NCBI GenBank assembly: GCA_015662935.1
Contig: DQTF01000243.1
Location: forward strand, 1 to 15,423
Source: Crocinitomicaceae bacterium
GTDB taxonomy: Bacteria > Bacteroidota > Bacteroidia > Flavobacteriales_D > Crocinitomicaceae
Direction of reading: 5' to 3'
DNA length: 15,423 nt
Below the pieces are notes generated by a model. The model searched no databases, was not told the DNA's origin, and was given only the letters and a program-made list of their open reading frames with translations. A program made the translations under genes and the position numbers. Shown here one piece after another: positions 1 through 7,126 of this stretch (position 1 is the first letter of the stretch; every line of letters begins with the position of its first letter).

Positions 1-1986
1 ATCGATTGTTGTGTTTCTAGAGAAGGAATAAAAGACAGTTTTGTCAAGCGTTTTTAATTCGTCCGATAGTGGAATAATTTTCCCTAAATCATTTTGTGTT
101 TGTTTCAGAATAGAAAGAACTTTATCGGAGTTTTGGAAATGAAAAACATTCTTTAATTCTCGATACAATTCTTCTATTACTCTGTGAGAATTGATGAGCA
201 ATGATTTTTTTTCTTGTGAGAATTGAGTAATTTTTTTCCAATCACTTTCAGAATAAGCGTGCAAAGTTTGATAGATAGGCTCAACTTCTAAACTAACATT
301 TTCGACTCCAATTTCGCAAAATTTAACTATTATTTCCGAATAACGGCTATTTTCTTTGATTTGAACCAACTTTTCTTTCAATTCGTTTTCTGCTTCAGAA
401 TATGGAAGAGTAGAAACCTCTTTCCATCTTTTCTTCCATTTTATCTTCGCAAAAAAAGATGTGCTAGCTATTTGTTTCAACAAAGACTTCGTTTCTGTTT
501 CTGATAAATTAATTTTCCATTGAGAAGAATTAGCTGTTCTATTTTCAATAATTGATTTTGCTTTTAATGCTTTCTTTCTGAGAGATAAGAACTTTTTCTG
601 CGCAGTAGAATTTGACTTAAAAATAGAACTGTATTTCTTGTAGTAATCGTTTTCAAAAACCTGACAAATAACAACTTCTTTTTTAAGAGAATCAAAGTCT
701 GCCCAAGTTGTAAATCCAAACTGATTTTCTAAATCAGAAACGAGAGAAATCCAACGTGCGATTTTTAGGTCAAAATCACGCATTTTATCGTGCTCAAACA
801 CAGTCTTTTTCAATCTACCTAAAGAGGATGAAATTTGCAAATCATACACTCGGTTTATTAGTTCTTTATTCTCTAAAAAAAGATTGATTTCTGGCACCTT
901 GCTTGAGAACGAAAACTGAGATAGTTCAATGTTTTTTGAAAGAGAAATAAAGTCATGATAAGACACTCCTCCAATCAACTCTTTTTGACTCAACAAGTCT
1001 AAAGTCATTTGTAAATTATCTAAATATTGTTCGGATAAACGAAGGTTGTTTACAGGAATGTTTTTGTAAAATTCTAGGTAGTCCCAAGTAGATTTTAATT
1101 CTTGTAAAAACGTATGACTTAAATTGTCAGAACTTGCAATAAAGCAATACTTATCTAGATTAAATTCGCGCAGTTTTTTAACCAAAACTTCCAACGCAAC
1201 TCTTTTTTCGGAAACAACAATACTGTTTTTTCCTTCAGATAAAACCTTCGCAATTAGGTTGGTTAATACTTGAGATTTTCCTGTTCCAGGAGGGCCCTGT
1301 ATGACAACATTGTTTTCTATTACTTCTTCAAAAACTTTTTGATGATCAGTGTCCGAATCAAGCAAAATATCTTTCGGCAACTTAAGTGAAAAATTAGAAG
1401 TTGCCGAGTTGCCAAATAATGAAATTAAGTTAAGAGAAAAGTCATTTTTAAGTAATAATTCTTCTAGCTCTTTTAAAATTTGAAATCGATGATGATGGAA
1501 GTTGGCAATAATTTGTGGACGCGAACCTATAAAGTTCAATCCTAAATTTAGCAGCCATTCTTGTACTTCAATTCGTTCTTTTGGATTGGGGAAATTCGTG
1601 ATGTTCAATTCATTCTTCAGGTGGTGAATGAAAAAAGGATTGAAAAAAACAGCCTCCTCATCAAAAGAGAAGGTGATGGTCTTTCTAACTTTATCAATCG
1701 AATATCGGGCAGAGTATAAGAACAAGGGTGTGGATATCGTTTTGCCCTTAATTGAAAGTTCAATGACTTCTTGTGCAACGCAAAGTGAATTGATTCCAGA
1801 TTCTTTCTGCGTCTTCTTTGCTTCTAATAGAATTCGTTTGGGGAAATTATCGAGTCCAACAGTTAATTCATTGCTAAAAAAGAGCTTATTATTGTCTTTC
1901 TGGACATTCACCAACACATCGTTTAGATTGAATTGACTACTTTCTTCCAGTAAATTTTGGATGCTATTTATTAATTCTTGTGACAA
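1..1986 (-). CDS. DUF4011-type superfamily 1 helicase/ATPase, partial (C-terminus beyond left edge)
   Basis: This reading frame is open without a stop from the left edge back past the proposed start. It encodes the N-terminal 662 codons of a large P-loop NTPase. The Walker A motif GPPGTGKS is at residues 231-238 (bases 1273-1296). It is followed by LTNLIAKVLSEGK and the VVSEKRVALEVL segment typical of AAA_11/SF1 helicases of the DUF4011 group. Upstream, residues about 55-190 carry the family-like stretch around STPLFLYS and FNPFFIHHLKNEL. From about residue 290 to the edge it is a charged, probably coiled-coil helical region, the usual insertion before the Walker B/DExx motif, which is not in the window. 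There is no in-frame ATG before residue 327, so the start is non-ATG; TTG at 1986 is the best guess. Family members are often over 1000 residues. The role is unknown: nucleic-acid remodelling or defence is inference only. Confidence 0.75.
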   Translation of the reverse strand, partial: MSQELINSIQNLLEESSQFNLNDVLVNVQKDNNKLFFSNELTVGLDNFPKRILLEAKKTQKESGINSLCVAQEVIELSIKGKTISTPLFLYSARYSIDKVRKTITFSFDEEAVFFNPFFIHHLKNELNITNFPNPKERIEVQEWLLNLGLNFIGSRPQIIANFHHHRFQILKELEELLLKNDFSLNLISLFGNSATSNFSLKLPKDILLDSDTDHQKVFEEVIENNVVIQGPPGTGKSQVLTNLIAKVLSEGKNSIVVSEKRVALEVLVKKLREFNLDKYCFIASSDNLSHTFLQELKSTWDYLEFYKNIPVNNLRLSEQYLDNLQMTLDLLSQKELIGGVSYHDFISLSKNIELSQFSFSSKVPEINLFLENKELINRVYDLQISSSLGRLKKTVFEHDKMRDFDLKIARWISLVSDLENQFGFTTWADFDSLKKEVVICQVFENDYYKKYSSIFKSNSTAQKKFLSLRKKALKAKSIIENRTANSSQWKINLSETETKSLLKQIASTSFFAKIKWKKRWKEVSTLPYSEAENELKEKLVQIKENSRYSEIIVKFCEIGVENVSLEVEPIYQTLHAYSESDWKKITQFSQEKKSLLINSHRVIEELYRELKNVFHFQNSDKVLSILKQTQNDLGKIIPLSDELKTLDKTVFYSFSRNTTID

Positions 1987-2060
1987 GGCAATAAAGATAG
2001 GAAAAAGTGAGTAAGGAGCAAGAGTGAATATAGAATAGAGTAGGAGTCCTATTTTCTTGT

Positions 2061-2068
2061 TACATTTG
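2061..2068 (+). promoter_or_regulatory. Putative Bacteroidota -7 promoter element for the PLP-enzyme operon
   Basis: TACATTTG matches the Bacteroidota sigma-A -7 consensus TAnnTTTG exactly and lies 31 bases before the ATG at 2100, which would give a leader of about 25 bases. No TTTG-like -33 box is seen at the expected 19-20 base spacing, so the call rests on one motif. Confidence 0.4.
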
Positions 2069-2099
2069 TTAAGAAAGGAAAGTAATACGATTACCGAAA

Positions 2100-3239
2100 A
2101 TGAAATTTGGAACAAAAGCGATACATGCAGGGGTTCAAGCAGATGAATCAACAGGTGCTATTATGACACCTATTTATCAAACATCAACTTATGTTCAAGA
2201 CGGAATAGGAAATCATAAAGGTTACGAATATTCTCGCACACAGAATCCAACAAGGCATGCATTGGAAAAAAACATTGCAGCGCTTGAGAATGGAAAATTC
2301 GGAGCCTGTTTTGGTTCTGGTTTGGCAGCAATCGATTGTGTCATTAAAATGTTAAACCCTGGAGACGAAGTTATTTCTACCAATGATTTATACGGAGGAA
2401 CATTTAGAGTTTTCAAAACAATTTTTGAGAAATACGGGATTAAATTTCATTTTGTTGGAATGGGAGATGTTTCTTCTGTTGAGAATGCTGTAAATGAGAA
2501 CACAAAATTGATTTGGGTGGAGACCCCAACTAATCCGATGATGAATATCATTGATATTCAAGCCGTTTCTAAAATTGCAAAGAAGTCAGGAGCAATGTTG
2601 TGTGTTGACAATACCTTTGCAACTCCATTTTTACAAAACCCACTTGATTTGGGAGCAGATATGGTTATGCATTCTGTTACTAAATACCTAGGCGGACATT
2701 CAGACGTTGTGATGGGGGCATTAATTTGCAACGATGAATTTCTTGCAAAAGAAATGTATAGGATACAAAATTCTTCGGGAGCAGTAACAGCACCGATGGA
2801 TTCTTTTCTAGTTCTTCGTGGAATAAAAACACTTCATTTACGTGTCCAAAGACATTGTGAGAATGCGGAGAAGGTTGCGTTATTCTTGGTTGACCACCCG
2901 AAAGTAAACAATGTTTACTGGCCCGGTTTTGAATCGCACCCAAATCATACGGTTGCTAAAAAACAAATGAGCGGTTTTGGAGGAATGATTTCTTTTGATT
3001 TGAAAGGAAATAAAACAGAAGATGCTCATGCAATTTTGAATAATGTGAAGGTCTTTGCCTTGGCAGAATCTTTAGGAGGCGTTGAATCATTGATTGGACA
3101 TCCAGCAACAATGACACATGCATCCATACCAAAAGAAGAAAGAGAAAAAACAGGAATAAGCGATTCTTTGATTAGACTAAGTGTTGGGGTTGAAGATGCA
3201 GAAGATATTATTGACGATTTACGTCAAGCAATGAATTAA
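2100..3239 (+). CDS. Cystathionine gamma-synthase / trans-sulfuration PLP enzyme
   Basis: A 379-residue enzyme of the Cys/Met-metabolism PLP family (fold type I), a normal full length. It would act in the cytoplasm in cysteine-methionine interconversion. The PLP lysine is K195 in SVTKYLGGHSD. D170 in VDNTFATP should contact the pyridine nitrogen, Y98 in DLYGGT should stack on the ring, and YSRTQNPT (residues 44-51) supplies the phosphate-binding Tyr and Arg from the neighbouring subunit. The C-terminal SLGGVESL and HPATMTHAS segments are also family hallmarks. Sequence alone does not separate gamma-synthase (O-acyl-homoserine plus cysteine) from gamma-lyase or O-acetylhomoserine sulfhydrylase; gamma-synthase is the usual label for close relatives. 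The ATG at 2100 starts directly at the conserved MKFGTKAIHAG. It is followed after 18 bases by the RCK gene, so it probably heads an operon. Confidence 0.88.
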   Translation: MKFGTKAIHAGVQADESTGAIMTPIYQTSTYVQDGIGNHKGYEYSRTQNPTRHALEKNIAALENGKFGACFGSGLAAIDCVIKMLNPGDEVISTNDLYGGTFRVFKTIFEKYGIKFHFVGMGDVSSVENAVNENTKLIWVETPTNPMMNIIDIQAVSKIAKKSGAMLCVDNTFATPFLQNPLDLGADMVMHSVTKYLGGHSDVVMGALICNDEFLAKEMYRIQNSSGAVTAPMDSFLVLRGIKTLHLRVQRHCENAEKVALFLVDHPKVNNVYWPGFESHPNHTVAKKQMSGFGGMISFDLKGNKTEDAHAILNNVKVFALAESLGGVESLIGHPATMTHASIPKEEREKTGISDSLIRLSVGVEDAEDIIDDLRQAMN

Positions 3240-3257
3240 TAATAGTAAAAGAGAATT

Positions 3258-3959
3258 ATGAACTACAGTAAATTCGCAGTAATAGGAGTGGGCAAATACG
3301 GAGCATCGATTGCTCGAAGATTGGCAGATAAAGGAGCGCAAGTTTTTGCCTTTGACCCTAATGAAGAAAAAATAGAACACATAAAAGACGACGTTGCCTT
3401 TGCAGTTACATTGGATGCAACTGATTTTAGAGCGTTGAAATCACAGAATATTGCAGAGATGGATGCGGCAGTTGTTGCGATTGGTGAAAACTTCGAGGCG
3501 ACAATTTTGACCTGCGTTCACCTAGTAGATTTAGGAGTTAAAAGAATAATTGCGCGAGCAAGTGGAGATCATCAACGATTGATTTTAGAGAAAATAGGAA
3601 TTACTGAAATTTTAACCCCAGAAAAAGAGGTAGCCGATGCGGTTCGTGAGCAGTTATTGAATCCAAATATTATTTCTTTCTTTTCTTTACCAGATGACCA
3701 CGAAATTGCAGAAATTAGAGCCCCAAAAGGATGTGTTGGAAGAACAATAGACTCTGTTGGGTTCAGAAATAAATACGAAATGACACTCATTACTATCAAG
3801 CGAGTCTTTGAAGTAAAGAAAAACGGTGAAGAATGTACAGAGCAGCATATTATTGGAGTTCCTAAGAGTGATACAGAAATAAAAGAGAAAGACACATTGG
3901 TTGTTTTTGGAGCAGCAAAAAGTGTTGAGCGATTTATTGAAATTAACGACACGTTATAA
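3258..3959 (+). CDS. TrkA/KtrA-family potassium uptake regulatory protein (RCK domains)
   Basis: A 233-residue cytoplasmic regulator of potassium channels/transporters. Residues about 5-125 form the RCK_N Rossmann domain, with the nucleotide-binding glycine motif VIGVGKYG (residues 8-15) and acidic D33 at the end of the second strand. Residues about 145-230 form an RCK_C/TrkA_C domain, recognisable by IRAPKGCVGRTIDSVGF. Length fits the single-module KtrA/KtrC type rather than the double-module E. coli TrkA. The family forms rings that gate a TrkH/KtrB membrane subunit in response to nucleotides; no such subunit is in this window, so its partner must be encoded elsewhere. It starts 18 bases after the PLP enzyme, with a purine-rich AAAAGAGAA before the ATG. 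Its TAA overlaps the ATG of the next gene by one base (TAATG), suggesting translational coupling. Confidence 0.87.
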   Translation: MNYSKFAVIGVGKYGASIARRLADKGAQVFAFDPNEEKIEHIKDDVAFAVTLDATDFRALKSQNIAEMDAAVVAIGENFEATILTCVHLVDLGVKRIIARASGDHQRLILEKIGITEILTPEKEVADAVREQLLNPNIISFFSLPDDHEIAEIRAPKGCVGRTIDSVGFRNKYEMTLITIKRVFEVKKNGEECTEQHIIGVPKSDTEIKEKDTLVVFGAAKSVERFIEINDTL

Positions 3960-4654
3960 TGTACATAGTTACCGGTGTTTCTCGAGGACTAGGTAAGGCA
4001 ATTGTTGAGAATTTATTATCTACCAATGAAAGAGTAATTGGAATAGGAAGAACTTCCAGTTTTGAGCATAATAATTACACCTTTTTGCAATGTGATTTAA
4101 GTCATCCGGAACAGGTTCAAAATTTAGTAATAGACCCTCCATTAGAGCCAATTACTTTAATTAATAACGCTGGAATTTTAGGCGAGATAAAACGAATATC
4201 TAGTCAGAAGGTATTATCGTTTGAGGAAACATTTCAAGTGAATACAATCACACCAATGGTTCTTGCAAATAATATTTATCGTCAAATAAAAGATAAGAAT
4301 TCGTTTACTTTGGTGAATATTAGTTCAGGGGCAGCACACAAACCCATTCCTTCTTGGGCAGGATATTGCGCGTCAAAAGCAGCGTTAAATAGGTTGACGG
4401 AAACATTCTTCTTGGAAGAACAAGAATTAGGGAATACTCCAAGAGTATTAATTGTTGCTCCAGGAGTTATTGATACAGATATGCAGCACCAAATTAGGTC
4501 TTCATCCCAAAGTGATTTTTCTTCAGTGGAAAACTTTAAACAGATGAAAGAAAACAATCAACTATTCTCACCGAAAGAAGCAGCAAATCTGCTAGTTAAG
4601 TTGCTGAAAGACAAAAATAAAAGTGATTTGTCCGTTGATTTACGAAATCGTTAA
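3959..4654 (+). CDS. Short-chain dehydrogenase/reductase, benzil/sepiapterin reductase-like
   Basis: A 231-residue classical SDR oxidoreductase. The cofactor-binding motif TGVSRGLG is at residues 5-12, and R31 after the second strand suggests NADP(H) preference. NNAG is at 69-72, and the catalytic triad is Ser (S122 or S123 in ISSG), Y136 and K140 in YCASK. The segment VAPGVIDTDMQHQIR (167-180) is characteristic of the yueD/(S)-benzoin-forming benzil reductase and sepiapterin reductase-like group. The physiological substrate, probably a dicarbonyl or pterin-like ketone, cannot be told from sequence. Its ATG overlaps the stop of the TrkA-type gene, so it is the third gene of the 2100-4654 unit, although no functional link with potassium uptake or sulfur amino acids is evident. 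Confidence 0.82.
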   Translation: MYIVTGVSRGLGKAIVENLLSTNERVIGIGRTSSFEHNNYTFLQCDLSHPEQVQNLVIDPPLEPITLINNAGILGEIKRISSQKVLSFEETFQVNTITPMVLANNIYRQIKDKNSFTLVNISSGAAHKPIPSWAGYCASKAALNRLTETFFLEEQELGNTPRVLIVAPGVIDTDMQHQIRSSSQSDFSSVENFKQMKENNQLFSPKEAANLLVKLLKDKNKSDLSVDLRNR

Positions 4655-4673
4655 ACCGTTAAATCAATTAAAA

Positions 4674-4696
4674 GGATATATAAAAACAATATATCC
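4674..4696. other. Perfect 8-bp inverted repeat after the SDR gene
   Basis: GGATATAT and ATATATCC are separated by a 7-base AAAAACA loop, 20 bases past the SDR stop. It could be a weak transcript 3'-end hairpin. There is no T-run after it on the plus strand and the stem is mostly A/T, so it is not called an intrinsic terminator. The rest of 4655-4777 holds only the promoter candidate listed next. Confidence 0.3.
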
Positions 4697-4713
4697 CCGT
4701 TTAAAATTCTCCC

Positions 4714-4745
4714 TTTGTTAATTTTAGTTCAATTCATTATCTTCA
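4714..4745 (+). promoter_or_regulatory. Putative promoter of the secreted metalloprotease gene
   Basis: A TTTG box (4714-4717) is followed after 20 bases by TATCTTCA (4738-4745), a one-mismatch match to the Bacteroidota TAnnTTTG -7 element ignoring its last base. The predicted transcript start near 4752 gives a leader of about 25 bases before the ATG at 4778. Confidence 0.4.
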
Positions 4746-4777
4746 CAGTTGATAATACATTAATTATACTTTAAACT

Positions 4778-6931
4778 ATGAAAAAAATAATACTCACACT
4801 ATTAGGTGTCGCATTTATTTCTTTAAGTGCGACTTCTCAGAAACAAGAAATTGATTTAAATAATACACGACCAGGAGAGTCTGTTGAATATTGCGTTCAA
4901 CATAAAAAAATGGAGGAATACTTTGTTGCTCATCCTGAAGCAAGAGAATTTTACGAAGCAAACTTTGACAACCCTATAACAGAAATTAATCAAACGAAAG
5001 CTGTCGTTCGTGTTATCCCGGTTGTTTTTCATGTTTTGCATAATGGTGGTGAAGAAAACATTAGTAGAGAGCAAATATATAATGCAGTTGATATATTAAA
5101 TAGAGACTATGCAGGAGAAAATGCAGATTTAAGTAATGTTGACCCTGAATTTATTGGGTTTCAAGACACAGCAGACATTGTTTTTAGGCTAGCGACGAGA
5201 GCTCCAGATGGAACTTGTTTCTCAGGAATAACAAGAACACAACATGCTTTATCTTTTGATGGTTCAAGTGGAGGCGCGCAAGTGACAGCAATAATTAATG
5301 GAAACGATGTCTATAACGGACAATTTCCAGGAAACATGTATTTGAATGTGTTTGTAATAGCAGATGCTGGTGTTGCAGCAGGATACACAACTAACCCTAT
5401 TCCTGGGTTTACTTCTATGAACAATGGTATTTGGATTCTTCACCAATATGTTGGAGATATTGAGACAGGTTCAGCAGGGAGAAGTAGAGCTTTAACACAC
5501 GAGGTTGGACATTGGTTAAACCTATCTCACCCTTGGGGAGGAACGAACAACCCTGGAGGGGCATCGAATTGTAGCATTGATGATGGTGTTTCTGACACTC
5601 CTAGATGTGCAGGAACAACAGTTTGTAACTTTACAATTAACAGCTGTAATGAAGACAACGCTTATTGGGGTTATGATAAAAAAGATAATATCGAGAATTT
5701 TATGGAGTATTCTTATTGTTCAAAGATGTTTACAATTGGACAGGTTACAAGAATGAGAAATGCACTTCAGTCAAGTACAGGAGGAAGAAATAACGTTTAT
5801 TCTAGTTCAAACCTAACTGCAACAGGGGCAACAGGAATCTTAAACTTATGTGATGCACGTTTTACGACAGATAAGACGACAATTTGCGCAGGCGACTCTA
5901 TTCAGTTTACGAATGATTCATACAATGTGTCAACAGGATGGACATGGTCTTTTTCTGGTGCAGATGTTACGAGTTCAACGGATGAAAACCCACGAATTAC
6001 ATACTCTACACCAGGTTTATACACCGTTACATTAAATGCAACTGACGGCACATCTAGTGATATTGAAACAAAAACTAATTTTATTAGAGTGTTAGGGACA
6101 GGTTTGCCATTACCTTTTATAGAAGGTTTTGAGTCTTATACAAGTATCTCAAATATTACAGAATGGGAAATAGAAAATGGGGGTGGAAATGGATTTGAGT
6201 TAGACCCTAATGTTGGACATACAGGTGTAAAGTCTGCAAGGTTAATAAACAACAATGAAGATGTTGGAAATATCGATGAATTACAAAGTGGGCCAATTGA
6301 TTTAACTTCAGTATCAGGTTCGTTAACATTGAGTTTTAGATACGCTTTTAAGAGAAAGTCAACTTCAAATTCTGATGAGTTCAAGGTATATGTAACAAAC
6401 AATTGTGGTAACACATGGGCTTTAAGAAAGATTATGTCAGCTTCTGCAATGTCGTCAGCGATTCAAACACAATCTTACGTACCATCTTCTCAAGCAGATT
6501 GGACAACTATTCATGTTACGAATATTAGTAGCGCATATTTGGTTGACAATTTTAGATGTAAATTTCAATTTAAAGCAGGTGGTGGAAATAACTTTTACAT
6601 AGATAACATTAACATCTACGCAGGTTCAGCTTCTGAAGAGATCGTTGATGGAACATCTGGGTTAGAAGAAAGTGGTGCGTTTAGCCGATTATCAATGTAT
6701 CCAAACCCAACTGAAGGAGAACTGAATGTTGGATTTGATGTTCAAGTAGCCTCTCAAGCAGTAGTTAGATTAATTGATGTCTCAGGAAAAGTAATTCAAT
6801 CGCATGTGATTAGTGCAGCACAAGGAGCTAATCTAGTTGCATTGGATACGCAAAAAATGCAATCAGGAGTTTACTTCATGAACATTGAAATGAACGGGTC
6901 TTCTCAAACAAAGAAGTTTATTGTAAAATAA
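4778..6931 (+). CDS. Secreted M43-family (pappalysin-like) zinc metalloprotease with PKD domain and T9SS sorting domain
   Basis: A 717-residue exported protease. Residues 1-20 are a signal peptide (MKK, hydrophobic core, cleavage near ATSQ). A short pro-region leads into the catalytic domain starting near VIPVVFHVLHNGG (79-91). The extended zinc motif HEVGHWLNLSH gives ligands H241, H245 and H251 with catalytic E242; the Met-turn is M309 in NFMEYSYC. Cysteines at 265, 277, 283 and 290 suggest disulfides, as in ulilysin-like enzymes. Residues about 359-439 form a PKD domain (WTWSFSGA, PGLYTVTLNATDG). Residues about 445-615 look like a jelly-roll/MAM-like adhesive domain (FIEGFESY to FYIDNINIYAG). 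Residues about 638-717 are a type A T9SS C-terminal domain, with YPNPTEGELNV and the closing MQSGVYFMNIEMNG...KKFIVK. The protein should cross the outer membrane and be released or anchored. Substrate unknown. It stands alone with its own promoter and terminator. Confidence 0.9.
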   Translation: MKKIILTLLGVAFISLSATSQKQEIDLNNTRPGESVEYCVQHKKMEEYFVAHPEAREFYEANFDNPITEINQTKAVVRVIPVVFHVLHNGGEENISREQIYNAVDILNRDYAGENADLSNVDPEFIGFQDTADIVFRLATRAPDGTCFSGITRTQHALSFDGSSGGAQVTAIINGNDVYNGQFPGNMYLNVFVIADAGVAAGYTTNPIPGFTSMNNGIWILHQYVGDIETGSAGRSRALTHEVGHWLNLSHPWGGTNNPGGASNCSIDDGVSDTPRCAGTTVCNFTINSCNEDNAYWGYDKKDNIENFMEYSYCSKMFTIGQVTRMRNALQSSTGGRNNVYSSSNLTATGATGILNLCDARFTTDKTTICAGDSIQFTNDSYNVSTGWTWSFSGADVTSSTDENPRITYSTPGLYTVTLNATDGTSSDIETKTNFIRVLGTGLPLPFIEGFESYTSISNITEWEIENGGGNGFELDPNVGHTGVKSARLINNNEDVGNIDELQSGPIDLTSVSGSLTLSFRYAFKRKSTSNSDEFKVYVTNNCGNTWALRKIMSASAMSSAIQTQSYVPSSQADWTTIHVTNISSAYLVDNFRCKFQFKAGGGNNFYIDNINIYAGSASEEIVDGTSGLEESGAFSRLSMYPNPTEGELNVGFDVQVASQAVVRLIDVSGKVIQSHVISAAQGANLVALDTQKMQSGVYFMNIEMNGSSQTKKFIVK

Positions 6932-6949
6932 CAAATAGAATATATAAAA

Positions 6950-6979
6950 ATCTCGCTAGGCAACTAGCGGGATTTTTTT
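6950..6979 (+). terminator. Intrinsic terminator of the metalloprotease gene
   Basis: A 10-bp stem (6950-6959 with 6964-6973, one T-G wobble) closes on a GCAA tetraloop of GNRA type and runs into seven T residues (6973-6979). It begins 18 bases past the metalloprotease stop. The remaining bases to 7073 show nothing recognisable. Confidence 0.88.
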
Positions 6980-7073
6980 GTTTAGAAGGTTTATAAGCAG
7001 GTTATTATTCATTTATATTTTGATGTAGTAGATTTACCTGAAGGTACAATTCAAAACATTGTTTATTGGATAC

Positions 7074-7103
7074 AAAAAAGCCTGTTAGAAAACTAACAGG
7101 CTT
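7074..7103 (-). terminator. Intrinsic terminator of the aldehyde dehydrogenase gene
   Basis: An 11-bp perfect stem AAGCCTGTTAG / CTAACAGGCTT (7078-7088 with 7093-7103) has an AAAA loop. Read on the minus strand it ends in a run of T residues (7079-7074), 23 bases past the dehydrogenase stop. On the plus strand GAATTTTATTTTTTT follows, so it could also stop transcripts escaping the protease terminator. Confidence 0.85.
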
Positions 7104-7126
7104 GAATTTTATTTTTTTCGTTACGC

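Noticed and set aside
1628..1936. Open frame of 102 codons on the plus strand
   Set aside because: It lies antisense to the helicase coding region, which has clear family motifs through the same bases, and its translation resembles no known protein.
1..1986. Assignment of the helicase to a named phage-defence system
   Set aside because: The C-terminal domains are outside the window and the only neighbour in view is a metabolic operon, so nothing identifies a specific system.
4674..4696. Intrinsic terminator after the SDR gene
   Set aside because: The stem is mostly A/T and no T-run follows on the plus strand, so it is listed only as an inverted repeat.
4767..4774. TACTTTAA as the -7 element of the metalloprotease gene
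   Set aside because: It lies four bases before the ATG, so the transcript would start inside the coding region; the TTTG-N20-TATCTTCA pair upstream fits better.
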